Shown in pieces: positions 1 through 8,392 of a stretch of DNA of 27,596 bases. Position 1 is the first letter of the stretch. Each line of letters starts with the position of its first letter. Source of the stretch: an uncultured Prochlorococcus sp. (GTDB taxonomy: Bacteria > Cyanobacteriota > Cyanobacteriia > PCC-6307 > Cyanobiaceae). The notes under the pieces are model-generated. The model was not told where the DNA came from, did not search any database, and was given only the letters and a program-made list of their open reading frames with translations. Location: the NCBI GenBank assembly GCA_902572675.1, contig CACGGY010000006.1, positions 1-27,596 of the forward strand, read 5' to 3'. The position numbers were made by a program, and so were the translations under genes.

Positions 1-1
1 G

Positions 2-1216
2 GCTGATCTAAATAAGTTCGAGGTTGAAGATCTTGATAGAGTCAATGGTATTAATAATTCATACGCAAATTTAAGATTATTTGGTCATAGTGAAAATGAT
101 GTAATAGTTACTTTTTATAGGGATAGGCATTCTTGGTGTCCTTACTGTCAGAAGATATGGCTATGGCTTGAATATAAGAAAATTCCGTACAGAGTCAAAA
201 AAATAAATATGTTTTGCTACGGTCAAAAAGAAAGTTGGTTTCTTGAGAAAGTCAGATCGGGGAAATTACCTGCAATTGAATTTAAAGGAAAATTTATAAC
301 TGAAAGCGACGATATCATAGCTTTTTTAGAAAATGAATTTGGAGCACTTGGATCTTTCATAACATCTAGTCACCTTGTTAAAATTCGAGAATTAGAAAGA
401 CAAATTTTCAGATCATGGTGTGATTGGCTATGCCGAGAAAGCTTTAATTTCTTAGATAACTCCTTAAGAAAAAAAAGATTTAGAGAATCCATTTCTAAAT
501 TAGATGAAATCTTAAGTAGATCAGAATCAGGATTTGTTGATCCATCATCATCTAATACTGGAGATATAGAGCCAGGTGTTGGAGATATAATTTTTATCCC
601 CTATATGGAGAGAATGAATGCGTCACTGATTTATTATAAAGGATTTAATTTAAGATCTAATTACCGTTATGTAGATAACTGGCTTACCCTTTTTGAAGGA
701 ACAAGTCCTTATAGAGGCACTCAAGGAGATTTTCATACTCACTCTCATGATTTGCCTCCACAAATGGGTGGATGTTATAAAGAAACCAATGAACAACAGA
801 TTACTTTCTCTAAGCTAATAGACACAGGAGAGGGTCTAGGTAATTATGAATTAAATAAAAATTATGATCCAAAATATTTCGCTAGAATTGCTCTTAAGAG
901 AGTTTTAAAGCATAAAAACAATTTACTAAAAGTAAACCCATATAATAAAGAATCCTTTGAGGAGTCTTTAAGATCAGCGTTGACTCATATGATTACAGGT
1001 GAAGTACTAATCCCCAAAAAACCTTCAGGTATCTCTCTAAGATACTTAAAAAATAGAATCTCAGTTCCAAGAGATATGCCAATTATTTCAGCAAGGTTAT
1101 TAAGACAATCATTAAATAAAATTGAGTTGCTAGGAGATATCAATGAAAAAGATAAGATACCTATCAGGCATAGATATGATCAGGATCCTAGAAATTTTAT
1201 TTCAAGTAAAGAGTAA
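2..1216 (+). CDS. Glutathione S-transferase-like protein, 5'-truncated by the window
   Basis: The reading frame is open from base 2 to the TAA at 1214-1216, giving 404 visible residues; the true start lies upstream of the window. An ATG at 209 exists, but starting there would cut off the clearest motif: a thioredoxin-fold N-terminal segment containing WCPYCQK at about visible residues 46-52, followed by a stretch typical of the GST N-domain (GKLPAIEFKGKFITES, where the cis-Pro that binds the gamma-glutamyl part of glutathione would sit). The rest is an all-helical-looking C-terminal region much longer than a standard ~210-residue GST, so this is an extended GST-like protein and not a classical one. 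The CPYC pair resembles glutaredoxin or omega-class GST active sites, suggesting thiol-transferase or reductase chemistry, which is inference. It converges on dnaA with only two bases between the stop codons. Confidence 0.75.
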   Translation, partial: ADLNKFEVEDLDRVNGINNSYANLRLFGHSENDVIVTFYRDRHSWCPYCQKIWLWLEYKKIPYRVKKINMFCYGQKESWFLEKVRSGKLPAIEFKGKFITESDDIIAFLENEFGALGSFITSSHLVKIRELERQIFRSWCDWLCRESFNFLDNSLRKKRFRESISKLDEILSRSESGFVDPSSSNTGDIEPGVGDIIFIPYMERMNASLIYYKGFNLRSNYRYVDNWLTLFEGTSPYRGTQGDFHTHSHDLPPQMGGCYKETNEQQITFSKLIDTGEGLGNYELNKNYDPKYFARIALKRVLKHKNNLLKVNPYNKESFEESLRSALTHMITGEVLIPKKPSGISLRYLKNRISVPRDMPIISARLLRQSLNKIELLGDINEKDKIPIRHRYDQDPRNFISSKE

Positions 1217-1218
1217 AA

Positions 1219-2613
1219 CTATAAATTTTTTCTTGAATCTATTTGAAGTAAATCCCTTATCTTTTGAACTTGACTTGCAATATTAGGATCAATGGACAAT
1301 TTTTTTTCAACTTGTTCAATAGCGTACATAACTGTTGTATGATCTTTACCCCCAAACTCATCTCCAATTCTGGGTAGGCTTAGATCCGTTCCATGTCGCA
1401 TAAGATACATGCCTATTTGCCTAGCTTGACTTACTGGTTTTCTCCTACTCGAACTAATCAATTCATCAGTAGAAACTTTAAAGAAATCTGAAACTTTATT
1501 AATTACTTGAGTTGGAGTTACAACTACTCCAACACTATTAGGATCAAGCATTGGGGCAATTGATTGGACTGTCATTGGCAAGCCTGTTATTGATGCAAAT
1601 GCAACAGCTCTAGTGAATGCACCCTCTAATTCTCGAATATTAGAAGTAAATCTTCCTGCTATAAATTGAATTAGATCTCTTGGAAGACTCATCCTCTCCT
1701 GCTCTGCTTTTTTTTGAAGAATAGCAGTCCTAGTCTCAAGGTCAGGAGGTTGAATATCAGCTGTCATACCCATTGAGAACCTAGAAATTAGTCTCTCTTG
1801 AATTCCCGACAATTGATTTGGAGGTCTATCACTGGCAATAACTATTTGACTTCCTGATTCGTGAAGTGCATTAAAAGTATGGAAAAATTCTTCTTGTGTA
1901 TACTCTTTACCTTCTAAAAATTGAATATCATCAATTAAGATTAAATCTACATTTCTATATTTATCTCGAATAGCTGTCATTCCATCTCTTCTTATACCGC
2001 TAATAACATCGTTAGTAAAAGTCTCTGTAGATACATATTTAACTTTTGCTTCTGGATCTATTTCTACTCGATAATGACCTATTGCTTGCATTAAATGAGT
2101 TTTACCTAGACCTACTCCACCACAAATAAATAATGGATTAAATTCTCTTCCTGGAGATTCGGCAACTGCTAAAGCTGCAGCATGAGCCAATCTACTATTT
2201 GGACCTACAACAAATCTTTTGAAGACATAACGCAAATTTAAACCGTTACGGTTTTTAAATTGATTTTTTGAAGAATTATCTGAGCTATTATTTGGAAAAG
2301 ATTTTGTTTTATGATTAAAGTTCTCTTCATTTAGGTTCTCTTTATTTTTTAAATCGGTACTGTTATTTGTTTCAGATTTAAAAACAACTTTCACATCATA
2401 GCCAGTAACCTCTTTTGCTGCTTTTTCAATAGTTTCACAATAATTTTTTCTTAACCAATCACTGGAAAAGGTATTTGGAGCAATTAAGGTCAATAAGCCA
2501 TTCTCAAAAGAATTAAATTTAGCTGGCCTAATCCATGTCTCAAATGAAGGCTTACTTAAAGTTTTTTGGAGTAATTGTTGAACTTCTGTCCAAATTGATT
2601 TAGTAACTTGCAA
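1219..2613 (-). CDS. dnaA: Chromosomal replication initiator DnaA
   Basis: 464 residues with the full DnaA layout. Domain I is at about 1-85. A low-complexity Asn/Ser/Lys linker (domain II) covers about 86-125. The AAA+ domain has Walker A GGVGLGKT at 165-172 and Walker B LILIDDIQ near 224-231. The C-terminal DNA-binding helix-turn-helix carries the DnaA signature GGKDHTTVMYAIEQ near 420. It binds DnaA boxes and opens the origin. The start is a TTG at 2613-2611: no in-frame ATG precedes it before a stop, and starting later would cut into domain I. A 15-bp palindrome lies 13 bases upstream (see separate entry). dnaN is not next to it and no DnaA-box cluster is visible here, so the origin is probably elsewhere, which is usual in cyanobacteria. 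Confidence 0.97.
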   Translation of the reverse strand: MQVTKSIWTEVQQLLQKTLSKPSFETWIRPAKFNSFENGLLTLIAPNTFSSDWLRKNYCETIEKAAKEVTGYDVKVVFKSETNNSTDLKNKENLNEENFNHKTKSFPNNSSDNSSKNQFKNRNGLNLRYVFKRFVVGPNSRLAHAAALAVAESPGREFNPLFICGGVGLGKTHLMQAIGHYRVEIDPEAKVKYVSTETFTNDVISGIRRDGMTAIRDKYRNVDLILIDDIQFLEGKEYTQEEFFHTFNALHESGSQIVIASDRPPNQLSGIQERLISRFSMGMTADIQPPDLETRTAILQKKAEQERMSLPRDLIQFIAGRFTSNIRELEGAFTRAVAFASITGLPMTVQSIAPMLDPNSVGVVVTPTQVINKVSDFFKVSTDELISSSRRKPVSQARQIGMYLMRHGTDLSLPRIGDEFGGKDHTTVMYAIEQVEKKLSIDPNIASQVQKIRDLLQIDSRKNL

Positions 2614-2625
2614 AATTTTTTTCTA

Positions 2626-2640
2626 TAGATTATTAATCTA
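2626..2640. promoter_or_regulatory. 15-bp perfect palindrome in the dnaA leader
   Basis: The arms tagatta and taatcta flank a single central T, 13 bases upstream of the dnaA start codon. Seen directly in the sequence. The position would suit an operator or translational control element for dnaA. Its A+T-only core means chance is a real alternative in this genome. Confidence 0.3.
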
Positions 2641-2756
2641 GTTGGAATTTAATAATTGGCCATTATCAAATCACAAGATCACGACAAATTTAAAATTTTT
2701 TAACAAAGCACTAAATGAACGTGGAAGAAAAAAATTTTTCATTTTTTTTAAAGGCC

Positions 2757-2762
2757 TATAAT
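2757..2762 (+). promoter_or_regulatory. Candidate -10 box for the glycosyltransferase pair
   Basis: A perfect TATAAT hexamer ends 23 bases before the TTG start at 2786, which would put transcription start near 2769. I see no good -35 element, only T-rich sequence, which is common in Prochlorococcus promoters. Confidence 0.45.
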
Positions 2763-2785
2763 AAATTATAAATCTCGTCGAAATA

Positions 2786-3421
2786 TTGGATAAAACATTA
2801 CTCATCATAATGGCGAAATGGCATGGCTATGGAAGATGCAAAACGAGATTATCAAGAGATATTGGTAAAAGTAATTCTGCAAAAGTTCAAAGTGTGATGA
2901 CCAACCACACTATTTCTGTCGCCAAATCACTTCAAAAAATTAAACTAATTGATATTTCTGTTGCTATGTCTGGTTTAGGAGAAAAAAATTGTAGAAGATG
3001 GTCTAAAGAATTAGGCATTAAAAATTTTAATTTACAAGGAAAAGGCTGCTTGGGAGAAAAAATGAAAAGGCAAGTAATTATAAACAAAAAATTTTGTACA
3101 AAAAATAAGATCAAAAATATTATTTTTATTGGTACTGACCTGCCAGATTTATGCCATCTAGATTTAATAAATACTATCAGAGAGCTAAAACAAAATGATC
3201 TTATTTTAGGGCCATCCAATGATGGAGGTTATTGGCTTATTGGTTTATCAGAAAGTATCTTATCTAAACATCTTCATTTACCCTTCATTAATATTGCGTG
3301 GAGTAAAGAAAGTGTTCTTAAAAATACAATTGATAATTTTGCTTCCACAAAATTTAAATATAAGTTTTTAGATAAAAAAATAGATATAGATACAATTTTT
3401 GATATTGAAAATAGAAAGTAA
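2786..3421 (+). CDS. Glycosyltransferase, TIGR04282-like (rSAM/selenodomain-associated transferase 1)
   Basis: 211 residues. Motifs of this nucleotide-diphospho-sugar transferase-like family (also called DUF2064) are visible in order: GRCKTRLS near 17-24, QGKGCLGEKMK near 83-93, GTDLPD near 116, and GPSNDGGYWLIG near 142-153. The family is now often annotated as taking part in arsenosugar-type biosynthesis; the substrate here cannot be read from sequence. The start is TTG, because the first in-frame ATG (2810) would remove the beta-strand before GRCKTRLS. The next gene, a TIGR04283-like transferase, begins five bases after this stop codon, so the two are probably co-transcribed from the TATAAT at 2757. 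The radical-SAM partner that gave the family its name is not in the window. Confidence 0.8.
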   Translation: MDKTLLIIMAKWHGYGRCKTRLSRDIGKSNSAKVQSVMTNHTISVAKSLQKIKLIDISVAMSGLGEKNCRRWSKELGIKNFNLQGKGCLGEKMKRQVIINKKFCTKNKIKNIIFIGTDLPDLCHLDLINTIRELKQNDLILGPSNDGGYWLIGLSESILSKHLHLPFINIAWSKESVLKNTIDNFASTKFKYKFLDKKIDIDTIFDIENRK

Positions 3422-3426
3422 TCCTC

Positions 3427-4110
3427 TTGTCCAAAATCTCAATTATCATCCCAACCATTAATGAAGCCAATAATTTGCCATTATTGCTTTCAGACTTATC
3501 AATAATATATAAAGAGGGAGAAATTCTTATTATTGACAGTGGTAGTGAAGATAAGACTGTTAATATTGCAAACATTTATGGGGCGAAAGTATATAAATCA
3601 AAAGAAAAAAATCGAGGCTTACAATTAGATATAGGCGCTAAAAATTCAGAGGGAGAATGGCTCATCTTTTTACATGCTGATACCAGATTAACTAATGATT
3701 GGCTTACAAAAGTAAAATCTGTTTTAAAGGGAGATAAAAACTATATATACTTTTTTAAATTTAAAATTAATGACAAAAAGGTAATATATAGAATCCTCGA
3801 AATTCTTGTTAATTTTAGGAGCCAATATTTAAAACAACCCTACGGAGATCAGGGATTAATAATTCATAGATCCACTTATTCAAAGAATAATGGGTTTAGA
3901 AATATTCCTTTAATGGAAGACGTGGATTTTGTAAGGAGATTAAAAAATAAAAATGATTTAAAGCAATTAAATTTATCTATTTTTACAAGCTCAAGGAAAT
4001 GGGAAAGAACTAACATTTTTCTTCAAGGTTTTAAGAACTGGAACTTGAGAAGAAGATGGTTAAAGGGCGAATCTACAAAATCACTACATTCTGAATACTA
4101 CAAACAATAA
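3427..4110 (+). CDS. GT2-family glycosyltransferase, TIGR04283-like (rSAM/selenodomain-associated transferase 2)
   Basis: 227 residues with a GT-A fold family 2 pattern. ISIIIPTINEANNLP lies at the N-terminus and IIDSGSEDKT near 35-44. LHADTR near 77-82 is the DxD-like metal/nucleotide site. DQGLIIHRSTY and MEDVDF fit the acceptor-side region of the TIGR04283 group. The start is TTG, immediately before the conserved beta-strand; no upstream ATG is available because the preceding gene stops six bases earlier. It ends at 4110 with the convergent acetyltransferase stop codon starting at 4111, so the two genes abut with no spacer. Together with the gene at 2786 it forms the transferase pair often found adjacent in other bacteria. 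The acceptor molecule is unknown. Confidence 0.8.
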   Translation: MSKISIIIPTINEANNLPLLLSDLSIIYKEGEILIIDSGSEDKTVNIANIYGAKVYKSKEKNRGLQLDIGAKNSEGEWLIFLHADTRLTNDWLTKVKSVLKGDKNYIYFFKFKINDKKVIYRILEILVNFRSQYLKQPYGDQGLIIHRSTYSKNNGFRNIPLMEDVDFVRRLKNKNDLKQLNLSIFTSSRKWERTNIFLQGFKNWNLRRRWLKGESTKSLHSEYYKQ

Positions 4111-4641
4111 TTAATTTGCATACCAAAAAGCACATTTAGAGCCCCTTGGCTCTAAAATCCAACCTTGTCTTTTATAAAACGAAACAACTTCTGCATCAGC
4201 AAAAAGGGTTACTCTTGAAATACCGGTATTTTTTAATTCTTTTAGGATATAATTCATTAACTCTTTACCCAATCCTAGTCCCTGATAGACTGGATTTACA
4301 GCCACGTCCCACACTGTTGCTTCTAATATTCCATCACCGGTGCATCTTGCGAAACCTACCAACCTAGGGAATTTATTATCATGACGCCATAATCCAACCA
4401 CCAAAATACTAAAATCCAAAGCCCTTTTTACTCTCCTTATTGGTCTTCTGCTCCAACCAACAGTTTGCAAAAGTTGATCTAACTCTATCAGATCTAACTC
4501 TTTACTTTTACTACATACAAAAATTTCTTCTTTATTTTTTTGAGTGAATTCATAAGAATTTAAACCATAGATATCTATAAGTTCATCTCTCGAAATACTG
4601 TTAGATTTTTTTATTGATGATCCTTTTTTTCTAAAAATCAT
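4111..4641 (-). CDS. GNAT N-acetyltransferase, Ycf52-like
   Basis: 176 residues with a single GNAT (GCN5-related) acetyltransferase domain in the C-terminal two thirds. The acetyl-CoA-binding motif A is VNPVYQGLGLGKELM near 117-131, and ADAEVVSFYKRQGW near 148-161 is the motif B region. The pattern resembles the plastid/cyanobacterial Ycf52 group, whose plant members (NSI/SNAT) acetylate protein lysines and arylamines in chloroplasts; that resemblance is from memory and the substrate is not known here. The start ATG overlaps the stop TAA of the upstream ABC exporter by one base (TAATG), so translation is probably coupled and the gene is the third member of a hisG > ABC > GNAT set. Confidence 0.82.
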   Translation of the reverse strand: MIFRKKGSSIKKSNSISRDELIDIYGLNSYEFTQKNKEEIFVCSKSKELDLIELDQLLQTVGWSRRPIRRVKRALDFSILVVGLWRHDNKFPRLVGFARCTGDGILEATVWDVAVNPVYQGLGLGKELMNYILKELKNTGISRVTLFADAEVVSFYKRQGWILEPRGSKCAFWYAN

Positions 4642-6437
4642 TAAAAATTTGCAAATCCTTTTTGTTGAAGCTCAGATAGCTGAAAATATAGACCCTTTTT
4701 CATTCTCAATTCACTATGAGTTCCCTCTTCAACTAATGACCCCTCTTTTAAAACTAAAATTTTATCAGAACTCTCAATAGTTGCTAGTCTGTGAGCTATT
4801 ACTAATGCTGTTCTGTTTGAAAGAATTCTTTCAAGATCTTTTTGTAAAGTAGCTTCTGTAGAAGGATCCATAAAAGCAGTAGCTTCGTCCATTATCAAAA
4901 CAACAGGATTTCTAATCGCTACTCGAGCTACAGAAAGAAGTTGTCTTTCTCCAGAAGAAAGATTCCCACCTCTTTCTCTAAGTGAAGTGTTCAAACCTTC
5001 TGGTAATTTCTTTAACAAATTATTTAATCCTAATTCTTTACAAAGATTTTCTAATTCTAGATTGTCAATATTCGCACTTAGTTTCAAATTATCTGCAACA
5101 TTTCCACTAAAGATAAAGGTATCTTGTAGTACTACTCCCAACATATTTCTAAGTATTGCGATTGGGATATCTTTTATATTTATATCATCAATTAAAATTT
5201 GGCCTGATTGAGGTTCATACAATCTACATAACAATCTAATTATGGTTGTTTTCCCCGAACCGGTTGGTCCTACGAAAGCTACATGTTCTCCTGGATTAAT
5301 GAGAAAGGATAAATCCTTTAGGATATAATCACCTTCATTGTAGAAGAAATTTACATTCCTAAATTCAATTTTACCCTTGAATTTGTTATTTGCATTTGGA
5401 GTATCTACTGAAAAATGCTTTGCGGAAATAGAATCTTTAATCTGAATTTCTTCATCCAATAATTCATTTATTCTCTCAACAGCTGTGAGGCCTCCTTGAA
5501 TTTGAGTAAATCTTTCTGCAAGCTGCCTTAAAGGTTCAAAAAGCCTTTGGGAGTACAAAATAAAAGTTGTTAATGTTCCTAACCCAATATTTCCAGAAGT
5601 AACAAGATACCCACCAACTGCTAAAACCAAGGAAACTGCGGCAAGAGAAATCCACTCTATAAATGCTGAAATACTACTGTCATAAAAAATTGTTCCATTT
5701 ACTGCTTTCTTATAGGCATCACCTGTATTAGAAAATTTCTTGCTGTTGAAAGCCTCTCTTCTGAACATCTGAACGACTTCTAAACCTTGAAGATTCTCTT
5801 GAAAATCAGAGTTTAGTTGAGACAATTCTTCCCTCACTTGATAATTGGCTCTTCTATAACGTTTTTGAAGCCAAATAATGAAATATGAGACTGGGATCTG
5901 AGTTAATAGCAATAAAATGGCAAGCCCTTTATCAATTGAAAGCATTGTCAAAGAAATTACTATTAGGCTTACAAAGTCAGCAATTACTCCAACCGCTCCA
6001 CTACCAAAAACTTCGGCTAAAGCATCAACATCATTGGTTAATCTAGTTAATAATTTACCAACAGGCATTTTATCGTGATACTTGAGAGATAAAGATATTG
6101 AATGATCAAAAAGTTCTCTCCTGATTCTTGCTGTTAATTTCTGGCCAACTGCCTGAATATTGTAGGTTTGGTATCCTTGCAAAATCAACCTAAAAATAAC
6201 TGTTACAAATAAAGTTAGGATTATGGCATTTATTGACTGGCCAAAATAAGTTTTACTTAGCCAAACATCTGTACTTTCATTTTTGAGTATAGTAATAGCT
6301 TGACCTACCAAAAGGGGTTGAACAGCCCCAGAAAAAGATACAGGTAACAATACTATTAAAATTAAATAAATTGATTTTTTATCTTTAGTTAAAAATTTAC
6401 CTAACTTTTTAATCCTTCTAAAATCATTAAAAAACAT
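4641..6437 (-). CDS. ABC transporter, fused permease and ATPase (exporter type)
   Basis: 598 residues, the length of a half-size type IV (MsbA/MDR-like) exporter that works as a homodimer or with a partner. Residues about 20-310 form the six-helix transmembrane domain. The nucleotide-binding domain follows, with Walker A GPTGSGKTT at 390-398, signature LSSGE at 493-497, Walker B VVLIMDEAT near 511-519 and the switch His in IAHRL near 545. All catalytic motifs are intact. The substrate (lipid, peptide or drug) cannot be deduced. It starts at ATG 6437, 12 bases after the hisG stop on the same strand, and overlaps the downstream GNAT gene by one base. It is probably in the inner membrane. Confidence 0.92.
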   Translation of the reverse strand: MFFNDFRRIKKLGKFLTKDKKSIYLILIVLLPVSFSGAVQPLLVGQAITILKNESTDVWLSKTYFGQSINAIILTLFVTVIFRLILQGYQTYNIQAVGQKLTARIRRELFDHSISLSLKYHDKMPVGKLLTRLTNDVDALAEVFGSGAVGVIADFVSLIVISLTMLSIDKGLAILLLLTQIPVSYFIIWLQKRYRRANYQVREELSQLNSDFQENLQGLEVVQMFRREAFNSKKFSNTGDAYKKAVNGTIFYDSSISAFIEWISLAAVSLVLAVGGYLVTSGNIGLGTLTTFILYSQRLFEPLRQLAERFTQIQGGLTAVERINELLDEEIQIKDSISAKHFSVDTPNANNKFKGKIEFRNVNFFYNEGDYILKDLSFLINPGEHVAFVGPTGSGKTTIIRLLCRLYEPQSGQILIDDINIKDIPIAILRNMLGVVLQDTFIFSGNVADNLKLSANIDNLELENLCKELGLNNLLKKLPEGLNTSLRERGGNLSSGERQLLSVARVAIRNPVVLIMDEATAFMDPSTEATLQKDLERILSNRTALVIAHRLATIESSDKILVLKEGSLVEEGTHSELRMKKGLYFQLSELQQKGFANF

Positions 6438-6449
6438 TTAGCTAATTAT

Positions 6450-7088
6450 CTATAAGTCATTAGTTGATTCTATTGTTAAAATTATATCTCTGAGATAATT
6501 ATCATCTAACCTCATAGACAAGGGATTTCCAACAAGTCTTGCAGTTGAGTAAAAAAGATCGTCTATTTTACTTAAACCATTCTCTTCAAGAGTCTTTCCA
6601 GTTGCTACCAAATCAACTATTGCCTCTGCCATTCCTGTAATAGGACCAAGCTCGACGGATCCTTTCAGATGAACTATTTCTACAGGTATATTCAATTCAT
6701 CAAAATAATTTCTTGCTGTTTTTGTAAATTTACTTGCTACTTTACAATTCGCTGGAAGATCAGTCGGTTTGGAATAATTACTATTTTTCTTAACTGCCAA
6801 TGACATATAGCAACCCCCAAATCCTAAATCGAGCAACTTTGCAACTTTTAATTCAGATTCTCTTAAAACGTCATATCCAACAATGCCCAAATCAGCTTGT
6901 CCATAACTAACATAAACAGGAACATCTCCATTTCTTACTAATAGAGCTTTAGCCCGTTTGCAATTTGATTCAAAAGTTAATGATCTATTATTTTCGTCCA
7001 AAGCATCAGAAAAATCTAATCCAGCTCTTTTAAAAGTTGAAATTGAATCTTTTAACAGAGCTCCCTTTGGTAAAGCTATAGTAAACAT
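6450..7088 (-). CDS. hisG: ATP phosphoribosyltransferase, short form
   Basis: 212 residues, the short HisG form, which lacks the C-terminal regulatory domain and normally needs HisZ as partner. It catalyses the first step of histidine biosynthesis, joining ATP and PRPP. Visible features are the N-terminal FTIALPKGALL, the YGQADLGIVGYDVL segment near 62-75, and the family signature around EAIVDLVATGKTLEENGL near 164-181 (PRPP-binding). It begins at ATG 7088 with gloB divergent 40 bases away. It leads the leftward hisG > ABC > GNAT set, whose later members have no obvious link to histidine. hisZ is not in the window. Confidence 0.95.
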   Translation of the reverse strand: MFTIALPKGALLKDSISTFKRAGLDFSDALDENNRSLTFESNCKRAKALLVRNGDVPVYVSYGQADLGIVGYDVLRESELKVAKLLDLGFGGCYMSLAVKKNSNYSKPTDLPANCKVASKFTKTARNYFDELNIPVEIVHLKGSVELGPITGMAEAIVDLVATGKTLEENGLSKIDDLFYSTARLVGNPLSMRLDDNYLRDIILTIESTNDL

Positions 7089-7128
7089 AGATCAATTTCT
7101 TCCAAGGATTCTTCATTCTAAGTTAACA

Positions 7129-7890
7129 ATGGAATTTAATAAAGCTCCAAATATAATTAATAGAGCTCCAAATATTATAGGAATAAGAGTTTTAAGTGAT
7201 AACGTTGTTTGGTTGTGGGTAAAAGATAAATACGTTGTGGTTGTAGATCCATCTGTACACGAACCAATAATTAGATATATAGATGAAAACAATTTATACC
7301 TTAAAGCTATTTTGCAAACTCATCACCACTCAGATCATATTGGAGGGACAAAATATCTTATTAAAAGATGGCCAAATGTAAAAGTGATTGCTTCTACCAA
7401 AGAAAAAAAACGAATACCCTTTCAAAATGTATCGGTAGAGGATGGAGAAATTTTGAATATTTTGGGCGAAGAAGTAAAAGTGATTGAAGTATTAGGACAT
7501 ACAAGCTCACATATTGCCTTCTTTTTGAATAATGAAAATCCTGTTCTTTTTATTGGTGATACATTATTTTCTGGAGGTTGTGGAAGAATTTTTGAAGGAA
7601 CTTATCAACAAATGTATTCTTCACTAGAACGAATCAAGTCACTACCAAAAAATACTCGTATATATTGTGCACATGAATATACTAAAGCAAACCTATTATG
7701 GGCATTAAATCTTAAGCCTAAAGATCAAGATATAAAAAATAAACTTTCGGAAGTTGAAAAAAAACTTTCCCTTAATGAATTGACAATTCCATTTTTACTT
7801 GACGAAGAGATGAAAATAAACCTTTTCTTAAGAGCAAAAAATTTAGAAGAGTTTACTTTTTTAAGAGCAAATAAAGATTTATGGGTTTAA
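7129..7890 (+). CDS. gloB: Hydroxyacylglutathione hydrolase (glyoxalase II)
   Basis: 253 residues from the ATG at 7129. The open frame continues upstream across the hisG start, but that part is antisense hisG sequence. A metallo-beta-lactamase fold enzyme that hydrolyses S-lactoylglutathione to lactate and glutathione in methylglyoxal detoxification. The dinuclear metal motif THHHSDHIGG is at 64-73. Other metal ligands appear in VLGHTSSH, in FIGDTLFSGGCGRIFEGT (Asp), and in YCAHEYT (His). The C-terminal region EYTKANLLWAL fits the GloB-specific helical domain. Odd feature: the N-terminus holds a tandem heptapeptide, KAPNIIN then RAPNIIG (7141-7182). Confidence 0.9.
   Translation: MEFNKAPNIINRAPNIIGIRVLSDNVVWLWVKDKYVVVVDPSVHEPIIRYIDENNLYLKAILQTHHHSDHIGGTKYLIKRWPNVKVIASTKEKKRIPFQNVSVEDGEILNILGEEVKVIEVLGHTSSHIAFFLNNENPVLFIGDTLFSGGCGRIFEGTYQQMYSSLERIKSLPKNTRIYCAHEYTKANLLWALNLKPKDQDIKNKLSEVEKKLSLNELTIPFLLDEEMKINLFLRAKNLEEFTFLRANKDLWV
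7141..7182 (+). repeat. In-frame tandem 21-bp duplication at the gloB 5' end
   Basis: The 12-base string agctccaaatat occurs at 7143-7154 and again exactly 21 bases later at 7164-7175, giving consecutive heptapeptides KAPNIIN and RAPNIIG just before the first beta-strand of the hydrolase domain. The unit is a multiple of three, so the frame is kept. Confidence 0.7.
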
Positions 7891-7914
7891 ATAGATAGGT
7901 ATCTTCTTAAACAA

Positions 7915-8307
7915 ATGTCCCCCAAACAAGTAATTAAAACATCAAATGCTCCAGATCCAGTAGGACCTTATAATCAAGCAATAAAAGCTGGGGATTTTAT
8001 CTATTGTTCTGGTCAAATTGCTATAGACCCAGCTTTAAATGAAATAACATGTTTAGGTGATATAGAAAAGGAAACTATTCAAGTTTTAAAAAATCTCGCA
8101 GAAGTTCTTAAGGCTGGTGGTGCCAAAATAGAGGATGTAATAAAAACAACTATTTACTTAACTGACTTAAGTAATTTTCAAATTGTCAATAAAATATATA
8201 GTGATTTTTTTAATGTTGAAAATCCTCCAGCAAGGGCCTGTGTGGAAGTTTCATCTCTACCAAAAGGGGTTTTAGTTGAAATAGATTGCGTCGCATTTCT
8301 AGATTAA
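7915..8307 (+). CDS. ridA: RidA family enamine/imine deaminase (YjgF/YER057c/UK114)
   Basis: 130 residues, the normal full length. RidA hydrolyses reactive 2-aminoacrylate and related enamines released by PLP enzymes. Diagnostic sequence: DPVGPYNQAI near 14-23, SGQIAIDP near 33-40, TTIYLTDLSNF near 79-89, and PARACVEVSSLPKG near 104-117, whose Arg is the substrate-binding Arg of active RidA (Arg105 in E. coli). The C-terminal VEIDCVAF closes the barrel strand. The start ATG lies 24 bases after the gloB stop on the same strand, so the two may share a transcript. Cytosolic trimer by family knowledge. Confidence 0.92.
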   Translation: MSPKQVIKTSNAPDPVGPYNQAIKAGDFIYCSGQIAIDPALNEITCLGDIEKETIQVLKNLAEVLKAGGAKIEDVIKTTIYLTDLSNFQIVNKIYSDFFNVENPPARACVEVSSLPKGVLVEIDCVAFLD

Positions 8308-8392
8308 TTTCTAATTATTGAGAAATTTGAAATTTGAACCAATTGTGCACCATAGTTGTTTAGATTATTACTTGATAATTCAACTTTGATCT

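Noticed and set aside
2614..2785. Replication origin next to dnaA
   Set aside because: No cluster of DnaA-box-like nonamers (TTATCCACA or TTTTCCACA) and no dnaN neighbour.
6958..7128. Upstream extension of gloB overlapping hisG
   Set aside because: It is antisense to conserved hisG sequence; the hydrolase fold begins after the ATG at 7129.
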